A stretch of DNA of 64,000 bases from Rhodococcus sp. IEGM 1409 (GCF_030056735.1 NZ_JASHKN010000014.1:62001-126000); one strand, 5' to 3'; counted from the stretch's first letter, positions 44,490 through 53,778 are shown. The notes: a model not told the origin generated them from the sequence alone. Made by a program: numbers and translations.

Positions 44490-45272
44490 CTAGTGATGGA
44501 ATTCGCCGCAGTTGACGTCGATACATTGGCCGGTGATGGCGCTGGCCATCGGAGACGCGAGGAAGATCGCCGCATCGGATACTTCGTCGGTCGTCGGCAG
44601 GCGCTTGAGGTCGGTGTTCGAGGCGGTGTGCTCGTAAATCTGTTCGACGGTCATGCCGAACTTCTCCGCCTGGTGCGCGAAGTAACCCTTGAGGGTGTCG
44701 CCCCAAATATAGCCGGGTGCAATCGAATTGACACGAATTCCTTGCGGACCGAGCTCGGTGGCCAGAGACTGCGACATGGCGAGCAGCGCCGATTTTGCCA
44801 TCTTGTAGCTGCCGTACCGCTCTTGCGAGTGGCGCAACACCATCGAATTGATGTTCACCACGGAGCCGTCCGACTCTGCAAGTGCCGGCGTGAACAGCTG
44901 GGTCAGACGAAGCGCCCCGAGCACGGTCAGTTCGATGCTGTCGCGGATGTGCTGGTAATCGGTGCGAGCCAACGGTTTCATCGAGGGTATCGAGAATGCA
45001 TTGTTGATCAGCGTGTCGACTTTGCCGTAGGCGGCAATGGATTCGGCCACCAGATTCTCGGCGGAAGCCTGGTCGGTGATGTCGGTGGCCACGGTGACTG
45101 CGCGCCCACCGGCATCGACGATTTCTTTTGCGACGTCGTCGAGTCTCGATTGTGTGCGCGCTGCGAGAACAAGACTCGCGCCGGCCGACGCACAACGAAG
45201 GGCCAAAGCGCGGCCGAGGGCCGGACCGACTCCGGAGATGACTACTACACGGTCTTCGAGCAATGCGGTCAT
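44490..45272 (-). CDS. Short-chain dehydrogenase/reductase (Rv3530c-like)
   Basis: A 260-aa SDR. The cofactor loop is a variant, SGVGPALGRALALRCASAGA (about 14-33). NNAFS is the structural motif. The catalytic Ser/Tyr/Lys lie in INSMVLRHSQERYGSYKMAK, with Y-x3-K at about 153-157. It probably oxidises or reduces a hydroxyl/keto group on the pathway substrate. It starts 2 bp after the DUF1214 stop, so the three genes are one operon. Confidence 0.88.
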   Translation of the reverse strand: MTALLEDRVVVISGVGPALGRALALRCASAGASLVLAARTQSRLDDVAKEIVDAGGRAVTVATDITDQASAENLVAESIAAYGKVDTLINNAFSIPSMKPLARTDYQHIRDSIELTVLGALRLTQLFTPALAESDGSVVNINSMVLRHSQERYGSYKMAKSALLAMSQSLATELGPQGIRVNSIAPGYIWGDTLKGYFAHQAEKFGMTVEQIYEHTASNTDLKRLPTTDEVSDAAIFLASPMASAITGQCIDVNCGEFHH

Positions 45273-45274
45273 GA

Positions 45275-46441
45275 TTACCCCAGCATTCGGTTGTCGATGG
45301 CGGCCTGGCGCTGGGCAATTCGCGCTGCCCAGTCCTCGGCGGTGATGGCGTTGGTGTCGAAATGCGGCAGGTGGTTCGCAATATCTTCGACTGGAACGAT
45401 GTCGACGGTTGGGCCGTCCTCGGGCGTCAGCTCACGGGAGACTCGCTGCCAACGGAACTGAAGAATGCCGCGCGGATGCCCGACGGTTTCGATCCAGTTG
45501 GTGACACCGGGGTTTCTCTCGCTGACCACCATTCGGACCATCCCGTCCGGATCCACCTGCGCCTGGCCGTTGTTGAGCGAAGTCTGGTGGTTGACGTAGT
45601 CCAGTGAGATGTACCAGAGGCTGCCGAGTTGGAATCCCAGATACGGTGCGTCCGACGCCGGGACGGTGATGATCATCGCCTGGTCATCGGTGAGTTCGTA
45701 ATGTCCTACCGACGAGTACTGCGTCGCCAGTCCGCCCGGAGTCAGACGCGGTTCGGTCATGGTGTTGACCGTGAGCTTGAGGTAGAACCACTCCGGAAAC
45801 TGCAGCCACGTCTTGACCCGGGTGACCAGGGCCTTCCCTGCCCGTGCATACCGTTTCTCGGTCTCTTCGGCGGTGAGCGGCGGCGGCGCGATCCCGATCG
45901 AATCGGTGCGCTCGATGCGGATCACGCCGCGCTGCTGACTCCAGTCGCTGTAGACCTCGCGCACGACCAACTGCGAGGATCCTGGCGCCAGGGTGTAGTA
46001 GTTGGCTCGGCCGTCGGCAGGGCCGGGGCCGAACCAAGCGACGAAGTTACCGTCCTCGCCTATCTCGAGTTCGCGGTCGTCGAAGGCGATCTCGCTTCCG
46101 GGAACGTTCGAGTTGGTGTAGTTCCCGCTCAGCACCTGGAAGCTGAGATCGGCTGTGGTGCCACGCTTTCCGGTGACCTTGTATTCCTTGTCGTCGTTGA
46201 TGCGAGCGCCGAAGTACAGGGTGTCCGGGTTGTCGAGGCCCATCTTGGTGAACGGTCCGGTGCCCTGGATGAAACTCGGATGGGTCCTTTCGCTGGCCCA
46301 CGCGGCATGCGTCGTCGCGATGATTCCGCCGGCCAGATATTGGTATCCCTCCAGTAGATCCTGCTCGGATCTGATGTGCGGCGCAGTCTCGATCAATTTC
46401 TCGGCTTCGGCGATCGCTTCGGCAAACGGGTCCGTCAGCAC
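45275..46441 (-). CDS. DUF1214-domain protein (Rv3531c-like)
   Basis: A 388-aa protein whose central and C-terminal parts (YSVGHYELTDDQAMIITVPA, GFQLGSLWYISLDYVNHQTS) resemble DUF1214. No catalytic motif is recognised and there is no signal peptide. GTG start with GAGGAG before it. It is the first gene of the SDR/sulfotransferase operon. Its promoter carries a KstR-type box and the GGTACA palindrome shared with cysD. Function unknown; the setting suggests steroid or side-chain metabolism. Confidence 0.8.
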   Translation of the reverse strand: MLTDPFAEAIAEAEKLIETAPHIRSEQDLLEGYQYLAGGIIATTHAAWASERTHPSFIQGTGPFTKMGLDNPDTLYFGARINDDKEYKVTGKRGTTADLSFQVLSGNYTNSNVPGSEIAFDDRELEIGEDGNFVAWFGPGPADGRANYYTLAPGSSQLVVREVYSDWSQQRGVIRIERTDSIGIAPPPLTAEETEKRYARAGKALVTRVKTWLQFPEWFYLKLTVNTMTEPRLTPGGLATQYSSVGHYELTDDQAMIITVPASDAPYLGFQLGSLWYISLDYVNHQTSLNNGQAQVDPDGMVRMVVSERNPGVTNWIETVGHPRGILQFRWQRVSRELTPEDGPTVDIVPVEDIANHLPHFDTNAITAEDWAARIAQRQAAIDNRMLG

Positions 46442-46487
46442 GCTGGCTCCTCACAGTTCCGACTATGTCGCCGGCCCAGAGCGTCGT

Positions 46488-46503
46488 GGTACAAATATGT
46501 ACC
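46488..46503. promoter_or_regulatory. GGTACA-N4-TGTACC operator, DUF1214 side
   Basis: The dyad GGTACA-AATA-TGTACC lies 47 bp before the DUF1214 start. The same dyad with spacer TAAA occurs before cysD. Being next to an iclR gene, it may be the binding site of that regulator. Confidence 0.7.
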
Positions 46504-46528
46504 TATGGGGTAGATGTTTGGTATTCCG

Positions 46529-46558
46529 ACAATAGAACGCGTTCTAGGGAGTGGTCAA
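46529..46558 (-). promoter_or_regulatory. DUF1214-operon promoter with KstR-type box
   Basis: On the minus strand TTGACC (46553-46558) and TATTGT (46529-46534), 18 bp apart, flank and overlap the perfect 14-bp palindrome TAGAACGCGTTCTA (46533-46546). This matches the KstR consensus TnnAACnnGTTnnA. The -35 overlaps the iclR start codon. The same design recurs before cysD. Confidence 0.75.
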
Positions 46559-47493
46559 TGGGTGGACCTGAGAAGGCGCCTGACGAGGGTCGCTCGAGGG
46601 GGAGGCAATCGCCTCCCACCGAACGTGTGGTTCAGGTGCTCGACTACCTCGTCGGCCGCCCTGACCAGCGGTTCGGGCTGTCGGAACTCGCCCGCGCGCT
46701 CGAGATCAGCAAGCCGACCTGCCTGGGAATTCTCACGGCCCTGGCTGACCGTGGGTACCTGACACGGGACGAGGCGTCGAAGACCTACGGGCTCGGCCCT
46801 GCCTTGATCGCGGCCGGACGTGCAGCTCAGCGAGGATTTGCCGTCGGACCGATAGCACGCACCCACCTCGAGAAGGTGAGTGCGGACTTCGGGACGACAT
46901 GCACGGCGTCCGGTGTGATCGGTGATCAGATCAGCGTGCTCGAAGTGACCGGGCCGATCGGCGCGCGTCGCACCGCCAAGGTTGGTCAGGTGTACCCGTT
47001 CGCTCCGCCGGTCGGACTGATGTACGTCCTCTGGGGTTCGGATCACGACATGGACAGTTGGCTGAGCAAGGAGCCGAGCTTGCCGGTGCGCTTGGATCGC
47101 GAGCGTCTGTGGAACGTGGTCCGCGAGTGTCGCGCCGCGGGGTATCTGGTCGAGAGTCTGGACCCGGTCGGGCAGCGACTTCACACGCTGATGGCGGGCG
47201 TCGCGACGCATGATCTTCCGCCGGAGGTGCGTGAACTGCTCGGTGAGATGGTGTCGAGCCTGGGCGAGAGGGTGTACCTCGGGCGCGATATCAGTTCTGA
47301 CGACGAGCATCCCGTCAGTCTCATCGCGGCCCCGACTTACGACGCCGAAGGGCATCAGGCGCTGGTGCTCACGCTGTATGTGGGCGGGGCGATTACGGGC
47401 GCCGAGATCGAGCGAAGGGCCGCGGCGCTGGTTGTGGCGGCGGACGCGGTGACGGCGGAAGTTGGTGGCCGGAGTCCGGATCGCGGTCTGTGA
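46558..47493 (+). CDS. IclR-family transcriptional regulator
   Basis: A 311-aa regulator. The N-terminal winged HTH (about 22-80) contains RFGLSELARALEISKPTCLG and YLTRDEASKTYGLGPALIAA. The IclR effector domain is C-terminal and contains VGQVYPFAPPVGLMYVLWGS. GGGAG precedes the ATG. The gene stands between the DUF1214 operon (divergent) and cysD (same strand). Both neighbours carry the GGTACA-N4-TGTACC dyad, so it probably controls both, perhaps in answer to a sterol-derived ligand. Confidence 0.88.
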   Translation: MGGPEKAPDEGRSRGRQSPPTERVVQVLDYLVGRPDQRFGLSELARALEISKPTCLGILTALADRGYLTRDEASKTYGLGPALIAAGRAAQRGFAVGPIARTHLEKVSADFGTTCTASGVIGDQISVLEVTGPIGARRTAKVGQVYPFAPPVGLMYVLWGSDHDMDSWLSKEPSLPVRLDRERLWNVVRECRAAGYLVESLDPVGQRLHTLMAGVATHDLPPEVRELLGEMVSSLGERVYLGRDISSDDEHPVSLIAAPTYDAEGHQALVLTLYVGGAITGAEIERRAAALVVAADAVTAEVGGRSPDRGL

Positions 47494-47510
47494 CGTTTGA
47501 TTGTCGGTCA

Positions 47511-47540
47511 TTGACCTTTGGGTAGAACGAGTTCTATTCT
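47511..47540 (+). promoter_or_regulatory. cysD promoter with KstR-type box
   Basis: TTGACC (47511-47516) and TATTCT (47535-47540), 18 bp apart, flank and overlap the palindrome TAGAACGAGTTCTA (47523-47536), which fits TnnAACnnGTTnnA. The box starts 6 bp after the -35, exactly as in the DUF1214 promoter. Confidence 0.75.
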
Positions 47541-47567
47541 GTGATTGCGTTCAATTTAGAACCAGTC

Positions 47568-47585
47568 CGGTACATAAATGTACCG
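47568..47585. promoter_or_regulatory. GGTACA-N4-TGTACC operator, cysD side
   Basis: The dyad CGGTACAT-AA-ATGTACCG has 8-bp perfect arms and lies 53 bp before the cysD start and 31 bp after the KstR-type box. It copies the dyad before DUF1214. Confidence 0.75.
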
Positions 47586-47638
47586 ATGCGGTGACGAAGT
47601 TCCCGCAACGGAGTCAGTGATGCTCAGGAGCGAAAGAC

Positions 47639-48565
47639 ATGGCAACACTCCAGACCCCGCCCGCCTACGAGTTGTCGCATTTGCGAGCACTCGAAGCGGA
47701 GGCGGTCCATATTTTCCGCGAAGTCGCAGCGACTTTCGAAAAGCCGGTCCTCCTGTTCTCCGGAGGTAAGGATTCCGTCGTGATGCTGCACGTAGCGGCC
47801 AAGGCATTCTGGCCTGCGCCATTGCCGTTCGCCGTGATGCACGTCGACACCGGTCACAACTTCGACGAGGTGATCGAGTTCCGTGACCGCACTGTCGATC
47901 GCTTCAGCCTGCGGCTTGTCGTCTCCAGTGTGCAGGACGACATCGACGCCGGACGCGTCATCGAGGACACCGGAGTCGGTTCCAGTCGCAATCGCCTGCA
48001 GACGCACGCGTTACTGCGCGGAATTCGCGACAACAAGTTCGACGCCGTGTTCGGTGGTGCTCGCCGCGACGAAGAGAAAGCGCGAGCCAAGGAGCGGGTA
48101 TTCAGCTTTCGGGACGAGTTCGGGCAGTGGGATCCCAAGGTGCAGCGACCTGAACTGTGGAACCTGTACAACGGCAAACACCGTAAGGGCGAACATATTC
48201 GGATCTTCCCCCTCTCCAATTGGACAGAGCTCGACATCTGGCAGTACATCGAGAGCGAGCAGATCGACCTTCCCGGCATCTACTACGCCCATCGGCGTGA
48301 AGTAGTTCCGCGCGACGGAATGTTGTTGGCGCGCACCCGCTTCCTCGAGCTTCGCGCAGGTGAGGAGTCCTACGAGGCGTTGGTGCGCTTCCGTACGGTC
48401 GGCGACGCAACGTGCACCGGGTGCGTCGAATCGTCGGCCGAAACCCCGGCCGCCGTCGTGGAAGAGGTTGCTGCGAGCCGTATCACGGAGCGTGGCGCAA
48501 CAAGAGCTGATGACCGTATTTCCGAAGCAGGCATGGAAGATCGTAAGAAAGAGGGGTACTTCTGA
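47639..48565 (+). CDS. cysD: Sulfate adenylyltransferase subunit 2
   Basis: A 308-aa PP-loop ATP pyrophosphatase that forms adenosine phosphosulfate from sulfate and [23 protein letters not shown] is the PP-loop (about 39-58). [40 protein letters not shown] and [14 protein letters not shown] are typical of CysD. AGGAG-type ribosome site before the ATG. Stop and next start share one base. No cysH or sulfite reductase genes follow, so its product is directed to PAPS rather than visibly to reduction. Confidence 0.93.
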   Translation: MATLQTPPAYELSHLRALEAEAVHIFREVAATFEKPVLLFSGGKDSVVMLHVAAKAFWPAPLPFAVMHVDTGHNFDEVIEFRDRTVDRFSLRLVVSSVQDDIDAGRVIEDTGVGSSRNRLQTHALLRGIRDNKFDAVFGGARRDEEKARAKERVFSFRDEFGQWDPKVQRPELWNLYNGKHRKGEHIRIFPLSNWTELDIWQYIESEQIDLPGIYYAHRREVVPRDGMLLARTRFLELRAGEESYEALVRFRTVGDATCTGCVESSAETPAAVVEEVAASRITERGATRADDRISEAGMEDRKKEGYF

Positions 48566-50409
48566 TGCCGCAACTGCTGAGAGTCGCTACGGCGGGCAGT
48601 GTCGACGATGGTAAATCCACACTCATCGGCCGGTTGCTCTACGACTCCAAATCCATCTTCGAGGACCAGCTCGAGGCGGTGGAACGGAGCAGTCGAGAAC
48701 GCGGAGACGAGTACGCCAACCTCGCGTTACTGACTGACGGATTGCGCGCCGAGCGCGAACAGGGCATCACGATCGATGTGGCCCACCGGTATTTCGCGAC
48801 CCCTCACCGCAAGTTCATCATCGCGGACACTCCCGGGCACGAGCAGTACACCCGCAACATGGTGACCGGTGCTTCGACGGCAGATCTCGCCCTGATCCTG
48901 GTGGATGCACGCAAAGGAGTGCTCGAACAGACGCGGCGCCATGCCTTCTTGTCGACTCTCCTGGGGATTCCCCACCTCGTGCTGTGTGTGAACAAGATGG
49001 ACTTGGTGGACTGGTCTCAGGAACGATTCGAGGAGATCAAGGAAGAATTCCGGCAGTTCGCGATCAAATTGGACGTCCACGACCTGACGTTCATTCCGGT
49101 CTCGGCGCTGTTGGGAGACAACATCGTTGCCCGGACCGAGAACATGTCGTGGTACGACGGGCCGTCGCTGCTGCACCATCTGGAGCAGGTGCACATCGCC
49201 TCGGATCGCAACTTGATCGACGCTCGGTTTCCGGTGCAGTACGTGATCCGTCCGCAGAAGCAGACCGACGCCGACCTCCACGATTTCCGTGGCTACGCGG
49301 GAACGGTGGCCAGTGGGGTCTTCAAGCCAGGCGACGAAATCGTGGCGTTGCCTTCTGGATTCACGTCGACGGTGAAGGCTGTCCACGGGCCGGGCGGCGA
49401 CGTGATCGACGAGGCGTTTGCGCCCGCGGCCGTGTGCATCGAGCTGACCGACGATCTGGACGTCAGCCGTGGGGACCAATTGTGTCGGCTCAACAACCGG
49501 CCGCAGGTCGGGCAGGAAATCGATGCGATGGTCTGTTGGCTGACCGAACAGACCACACTGTCGGAGAACAATCGCTACTCGTTGCTGCACACCACGCGCT
49601 CCACGAAGGCACAGATCGTACGGCTCGACTACCGGCTGGACGTCAATTCCCTGCACCGCGACGAGAAGGCAGAATCTCTGTCCCTCAACGAGATCGGTCG
49701 CATCTCGATCAAAACGCAACAGCCGTTGATGTTCGATCCCTACCGCCGCAACCGCGTGACGGGCAGCTTCATTCTCGTAGACGAGACCACGGGCAATACC
49801 GTCGCAGCCGGAATGATCAACGGTCCCACGCTCAAGGAATCACGCGTCGTCTGGCACAGTTCGGAGGTCTCTCGCGAGGAACGGGCGACTACCGGCGGGA
49901 CCGTGTGGCTCACCGGTCTCTCAGCCTCGGGTAAGTCCACGATCGCGGTGGAACTCGAGCGCCGGTTGGTGGCCGCGGGTATCCCGGCGTACCGCCTCGA
50001 CGGCGACAACCTCCGACACGGCCTGAACGCGGATCTGGGTTTCAGCGCCGAGGACCGGGCGGAAAACGTTCGCAGGGTCGGCGCCGTGGCGCAGCTGTTC
50101 GCCGATTCCGGCGCAGTGGCAGTGGCCTGCCTTATCAGTCCGTACCGCGAGGATCGTGATCGAGTGCGCGCAGCCCACGAAGCTGCTGGACTGAAGTTCG
50201 TCGAGGTTTATGTCGACACGCCGATCGAGCAGTGTGAAGCCCGAGATCCCAAGGGAATGTATGCCAAAGCCAGAGCTGGGGAAATCAAGGGATTCACGGG
50301 GGTCGACGATCCCTACGAAGCCCCGAACAGTCCAGAACTGGTGATTCGGCCCGAAGACGGAACGCCTACCGAACTTGCACTGCGAATTATGGAAGTGTTG
50401 GACCGGTGA
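48565..50409 (+). CDS. cysNC: Bifunctional sulfate adenylyltransferase GTPase subunit / APS kinase
   Basis: A 614-aa fusion. Residues 1-430 form the CysN GTPase: [20 protein letters not shown] (P-loop), [17 protein letters not shown] (G3) and NKMDLVD (G4), with beta-barrel domains. About 440-614 is APS kinase: [20 protein letters not shown], then [20 protein letters not shown] and [15 protein letters not shown]. It drives APS synthesis by GTP hydrolysis and phosphorylates APS to PAPS, the sulfonate donor needed by the sulfotransferase nearby. It overlaps cysQ by 4 bp. Confidence 0.94.
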   Translation: MPQLLRVATAGSVDDGKSTLIGRLLYDSKSIFEDQLEAVERSSRERGDEYANLALLTDGLRAEREQGITIDVAHRYFATPHRKFIIADTPGHEQYTRNMVTGASTADLALILVDARKGVLEQTRRHAFLSTLLGIPHLVLCVNKMDLVDWSQERFEEIKEEFRQFAIKLDVHDLTFIPVSALLGDNIVARTENMSWYDGPSLLHHLEQVHIASDRNLIDARFPVQYVIRPQKQTDADLHDFRGYAGTVASGVFKPGDEIVALPSGFTSTVKAVHGPGGDVIDEAFAPAAVCIELTDDLDVSRGDQLCRLNNRPQVGQEIDAMVCWLTEQTTLSENNRYSLLHTTRSTKAQIVRLDYRLDVNSLHRDEKAESLSLNEIGRISIKTQQPLMFDPYRRNRVTGSFILVDETTGNTVAAGMINGPTLKESRVVWHSSEVSREERATTGGTVWLTGLSASGKSTIAVELERRLVAAGIPAYRLDGDNLRHGLNADLGFSAEDRAENVRRVGAVAQLFADSGAVAVACLISPYREDRDRVRAAHEAAGLKFVEVYVDTPIEQCEARDPKGMYAKARAGEIKGFTGVDDPYEAPNSPELVIRPEDGTPTELALRIMEVLDR

Positions 50410-51560
50410 GCGAACCCACACACAGCCGACTTGCCGACGAGGCACTGGCAGCGGAATTGGCGCAAGCAGCCGGCGCGATCCTCTTGGGGATCCGAGCCGA
50501 GGGCCTGGGCGTCGACGACGGTCGTGAGCTGGGACGACGGGGCGACAAGGCCGCCGATTCCTACATCCTCGACCGGTTGGCGGCCGAGCGGCCGGGCGAT
50601 GCCGTGCTCTCGGAAGAATCTGCCGACGATCGCACTCGTCTGGAGGCGTCCCGGGTCTGGATCATCGATCCGCTGGACGGCTCCAAGGAATACGGACTCC
50701 CGGATCATTCGGATTGGGCAGTGCACGTTGCGCTTTGGGAGCGCGGTAGCGGAATTACCGCAGCCGCGGTTGCTCAGCCGGCGCTCGGAGCGGTGTACTC
50801 CAGTGGCGACGAGGCCGATTCGGTTCCCGTGAACTCACCGCTCCGCGTAGTAGTCAGCGGATCGCGGCCGCCCGCATTCACCGAAGCGGTGGCAGCCGAA
50901 CTCGGGGCCGACGTGGTGCACATGGGGTCGGCCGGCGCCAAGGCGATGGCGGTGGTGCGCGGCGACGTCGACGCTTACCTTCACGCCGGTGGGCAGTGGG
51001 AGTGGGATTCGGCGGCACCGGTCGGCGTCGCGCAGGCGGCGGGACTGCATTGCAGTCGCATCGACGGTTCGCCGTTGCTCTACAACGAGTCTCATCCCTA
51101 CCTGCCGGATCTCGTGATCTGCCGACCGGAGTTGGCTGAGGCGATCGTCGGCGCAATTGCCAAGCACTCCAAGGAGTCCGCGGTCAGCGGGCGCGTCGCC
51201 ATGGCGCGTGAATACGTGAACGCTTTGCTCACTCATGACGCAACGAAGGTCCGATTCGCCGCCGACGCCTGGCGGGTCGAGAACGGTCAGCGAACCGGTG
51301 ATACCGGCGCTTTCATCAGCAACGAGCTCGAACAGGGGCAGCAATATCGCGGAATCGTGGCGATTCGTGAACTCGCGCTGCGTGAGTGGGGTGAGAGCGT
51401 CGTAGCGCGGTATCTGCTGGACCTCGGAACGCCTGGCCAATCACCGGCCGTGACGGTCTTCGTCACCGAGTACTTCGCCATTCCTGCAGGAGAGATCGCC
51501 AGCATCATGGCTATTATCGAACCACACGAATCCGAAGCGAAAGAGGCTGGCACACAATGA
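50406..51560 (+). CDS. cysQ: 3'(2'),5'-bisphosphate nucleotidase (CysQ) fused to an NTF2-like domain
   Basis: A 384-aa protein. Residues 1-255 form an inositol-monophosphatase-type enzyme: metal motif [20 protein letters not shown] (about 83-102), upstream LSEESADD, and [20 protein letters not shown] near the end. It would hydrolyse PAP, the inhibitory by-product of sulfotransferases. Residues about 260-384 ([20 protein letters not shown] onward) are an extra domain resembling SnoaL/NTF2-like folds, not usual in CysQ. It overlaps both neighbours by 4 bp. Confidence 0.88.
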   Translation: MSEPTHSRLADEALAAELAQAAGAILLGIRAEGLGVDDGRELGRRGDKAADSYILDRLAAERPGDAVLSEESADDRTRLEASRVWIIDPLDGSKEYGLPDHSDWAVHVALWERGSGITAAAVAQPALGAVYSSGDEADSVPVNSPLRVVVSGSRPPAFTEAVAAELGADVVHMGSAGAKAMAVVRGDVDAYLHAGGQWEWDSAAPVGVAQAAGLHCSRIDGSPLLYNESHPYLPDLVICRPELAEAIVGAIAKHSKESAVSGRVAMAREYVNALLTHDATKVRFAADAWRVENGQRTGDTGAFISNELEQGQQYRGIVAIRELALREWGESVVARYLLDLGTPGQSPAVTVFVTEYFAIPAGEIASIMAIIEPHESEAKEAGTQ

Positions 51561-51928
51561 CACCGGACAAGCTGATCACCGAATTCTGTGCACTCTGGGC
51601 ACACGCCGACGTCGCGAAGATCGTCGAGTACTTCACCGATGACATCGTCTACCACAACATTCCGATGGAACCCGTCGTCGGGCGCGAGGCCGTCCGAGCT
51701 TTCATCGAACAATTTGTCGGTGCCTTCGGAAACATCGACTTTCAGATCAAGCGTCAGGTCGCGGACGGCAGCGTGGTGATGAACGAACGCGTCGACGTCT
51801 TCACCATCAACGGCGCCGAGGTAGCGCTCCCGGTCATGGGGGTATTCGAAGTCGAGGGCGGGAAGATCAGCGCCTGGCGCGACTATTTCGACATGGCGCC
51901 GATCAACGCGGCAGCCGGCCAGGCCTGA
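51557..51928 (+). CDS. Limonene-1,2-epoxide-hydrolase-like (SnoaL/NTF2 fold) protein
   Basis: A 123-aa single-domain protein. [20 protein letters not shown] supplies Arg and Asp, and [10 protein letters not shown] supplies the second Asp, matching the Arg/Asp/Asp triad of limonene epoxide hydrolase. M. tuberculosis EphG (Rv2740), of the same family, acts on cholesterol 5,6-epoxide, which fits the steroid theme of this locus. Its start overlaps cysQ by 4 bp, so it belongs to the cysD-cysNC-cysQ operon. The activity itself is inferred. Confidence 0.8.
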   Translation: MTPDKLITEFCALWAHADVAKIVEYFTDDIVYHNIPMEPVVGREAVRAFIEQFVGAFGNIDFQIKRQVADGSVVMNERVDVFTINGAEVALPVMGVFEVEGGKISAWRDYFDMAPINAAAGQA

Positions 51929-51937
51929 TCGGGGCCG

Positions 51938-53089
51938 CTACTCCGCGATGACGGCGTGCGGGTAGTCCGCTGAGCGGTGCTGGAACCGTGTGATGGCCGG
52001 ATTCACGATGACGCCGTCACGGATTTCGATGGCCCGATCGACGGTCTCGTCTGCCTTCCATGCCGTCTCTCCCGCCATCACGGTGGGCAGGTAGGGGAGA
52101 AGAGACTCGCTGATTTCCCACGATGCCGAGTTCCACAGGTACGACGGACTGTGGTCGACACCGTAGTAGGTGATGTTGTCACCGACGATGAAGGTCGGCT
52201 CGGCAAACGAGGTGGGGCGAGCCCAACTGAAGCCCATGCCTTCGTCGCACGACACGTCGACGATGAGGCTGCCGGGTTGGAAGTCCATGAGGTCTTCCTC
52301 GGTCAGGAAAGTCAGTGGGGCGTCGGTGTTCTGCAGTACGCAGTTGACGACGATGTCGTGCTCGGCCAAGAATCCGGGCACCGGCACGCTGTGATTGTCG
52401 AGCATCACGTGGCTGCCACGGACGTCACCGTTGTTGTTGTCGAAAGAGACCATGCGCGCCGAGTGAATAGGGGAGCTGACGGCGGTGACTCCACGCTGGG
52501 TGAGGACGTCCACTTCGTGGATGCCGTGCGCCTTGAGCGCTGTGACCGCGCCGCGTGCAGTGGCTCCGAAACCGATCACGGCAGCAGTGAGACGGCGGCC
52601 GTAGTCTCCGGTGGAACCGATCAACTGCAGGGCGTGCAGTACCGAGCAATAGCCGGCGAGCTCGTTGTTCTTGTGGAACACATGCAGATTGAACGATCCG
52701 TCGCTGTGCCAGAAGTTCATGGCCTCGAAGGCGATGAGAGTCAGTTTCTTGTCGATCGCGATCTGTGTCAACTCGGTGTCCTGGACGCAGTGCGGCCAGC
52801 CCCAGAGAACCTGACCGGATCGCAGTTCGGCGAGGTCACGCACCAACGGCTTCGGTAGCAGAACCACATCGGTTTCCGCCAAAATCTGCTTGCGCGTGCG
52901 GATTCCGGCAACCAGGCGCGAGAGGTAGTCGTCGGAGTAGCCGAAGGGGTGGCCGTAGCCCTCTTCGAGGTAGATCCGAGAGCGTAGTTCGGCATCGATG
53001 CGATCGAAATGCGCAGGATGGATCGGCAACCGGCGTTCTGCCGGTTTGCTCGACTGTCCGATGACTCCAAGGGTGCGTGCGTTGTTCAA
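51938..53089 (-). CDS. Alanine dehydrogenase/PNT-family protein (N5-carboxyethyl-ornithine synthase-like)
   Basis: A 383-aa protein with an AlaDH/PNT N-terminal domain (VIGQSSKPAERRLPIHPAHF, then IYLEEGYGHPFG) and a Rossmann domain with AVIGFGATARGAVTALKAHG (about 168-187). It lacks some canonical alanine dehydrogenase residues and looks closer to the carboxyethyl-ornithine synthase group, which reduces imines of pyruvate with amino acids. Start is TTG with a poor ribosome site. It converges on the sulfonation operon with a 9-bp gap. The substrate is uncertain. Confidence 0.7.
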   Translation of the reverse strand: MNNARTLGVIGQSSKPAERRLPIHPAHFDRIDAELRSRIYLEEGYGHPFGYSDDYLSRLVAGIRTRKQILAETDVVLLPKPLVRDLAELRSGQVLWGWPHCVQDTELTQIAIDKKLTLIAFEAMNFWHSDGSFNLHVFHKNNELAGYCSVLHALQLIGSTGDYGRRLTAAVIGFGATARGAVTALKAHGIHEVDVLTQRGVTAVSSPIHSARMVSFDNNNGDVRGSHVMLDNHSVPVPGFLAEHDIVVNCVLQNTDAPLTFLTEEDLMDFQPGSLIVDVSCDEGMGFSWARPTSFAEPTFIVGDNITYYGVDHSPSYLWNSASWEISESLLPYLPTVMAGETAWKADETVDRAIEIRDGVIVNPAITRFQHRSADYPHAVIAE

Positions 53090-53322
53090 TTGTGTATCTC
53101 TCGATAGGAGCAGGTAGAGATGTCAGGCAGGAGCCTGAGGGACGAGCAGAAGCCGCAGAAACGCTGGCAGATTGCCTCGGCCAGGACCGCGTGAAAGCGT
53201 GCTGGCTGCGCTGCTGTCGATCGCCGACGGCAACAGAAAGGCGCGTCGGTATGTGCCCAGTCTAGTCCGGAACGGCCCTCGCCTGGTGGCCGGGCGCTGT
53301 GTGGTGCTCCTCTGACGTACGG
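53090..53322. other. Intergenic region before the AlaDH/PNT gene
   Basis: No gene was found in these 233 bp. A minus-strand TAGACT (about 53263-53268) may be the -10 of the AlaDH/PNT gene, which would give a leader of about 170 nt. Small hairpins exist, but no known riboswitch or T-box could be recognised. Confidence 0.4.
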
Positions 53323-53700
53323 CTACTGCTCGCGCAGGCGTGAATCCAGCACGGCCAGTTGAATTTTGCTGGCATCCGCGTGTACCTGGCGTCCTTTGTC
53401 GGTAACGTCGACGAAGACTCCGCGCCGGTCAGCCTCGCATAGTGCTCGCTGAACCAATCCGGCCTTCTCGAGACGAGCGACGCTGCGGGAGAGCGCGCTG
53501 GGACTCAGATACATCTCCGAGGCCAGCTCCTGCATGCGTGGACGCTCGCACGAGGCGTCCATGAGCCGGTCGAGAGCCTCGAAGTCGCTCATGCTCAGCC
53601 CATGCGCCGACTGCATCTGGCGATCGAGTTCGCTCGCGATGTCGTTGTAGCTGGTCGACAGCGAGCGCCAGGTGTTGCGCAATTCGGATTCCGACGTCAC
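53323..53700 (-). CDS. MarR-family transcriptional regulator
   Basis: A 125-aa regulator, slightly short for MarR. The winged HTH is MQELASEMYLSPSALSRSVA with LEKAGLVQRALCEADRRGVF (about 55-95). GTG start. It is divergent from the 14-helix MFS gene across 85 bp filled with TGCA palindromes, the usual layout for a repressor of a drug efflux pump. Confidence 0.85.
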   Translation of the reverse strand: MTSESELRNTWRSLSTSYNDIASELDRQMQSAHGLSMSDFEALDRLMDASCERPRMQELASEMYLSPSALSRSVARLEKAGLVQRALCEADRRGVFVDVTDKGRQVHADASKIQLAVLDSRLREQ

Positions 53701-53730
53701 GACCGCATTCTAGTTGAAGACCCGATTGCG

Positions 53731-53778
53731 TGCAATTGCATTAAATGCTTGTGCATTATGTGCATGTGCATCTATTCT
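53731..53778. promoter_or_regulatory. MarR operator cluster and efflux promoter
   Basis: A perfect palindrome TGCAATTGCA (53731-53740) is followed by repeated GTGCAT/TGCAT motifs to 53771. TATTCT (53773-53778), with an upstream TTGTGC (53749-53754), can serve as promoter of the MFS gene. The AT-richer sequence contrasts with the flanking genes. Confidence 0.55.

Noticed and set aside
47639-51560. Ordinary assimilatory sulfate-reduction cluster
   Set aside because: No cysH, sulfite reductase or sulfate transporter gene is adjacent, and the promoter matches that of the sulfotransferase operon. Assimilation is not excluded but is not what the layout favours.
53090-53322. Riboswitch upstream of the AlaDH/PNT gene
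   Set aside because: The leader is long enough, but no conserved core of a known riboswitch or T-box could be recognised.
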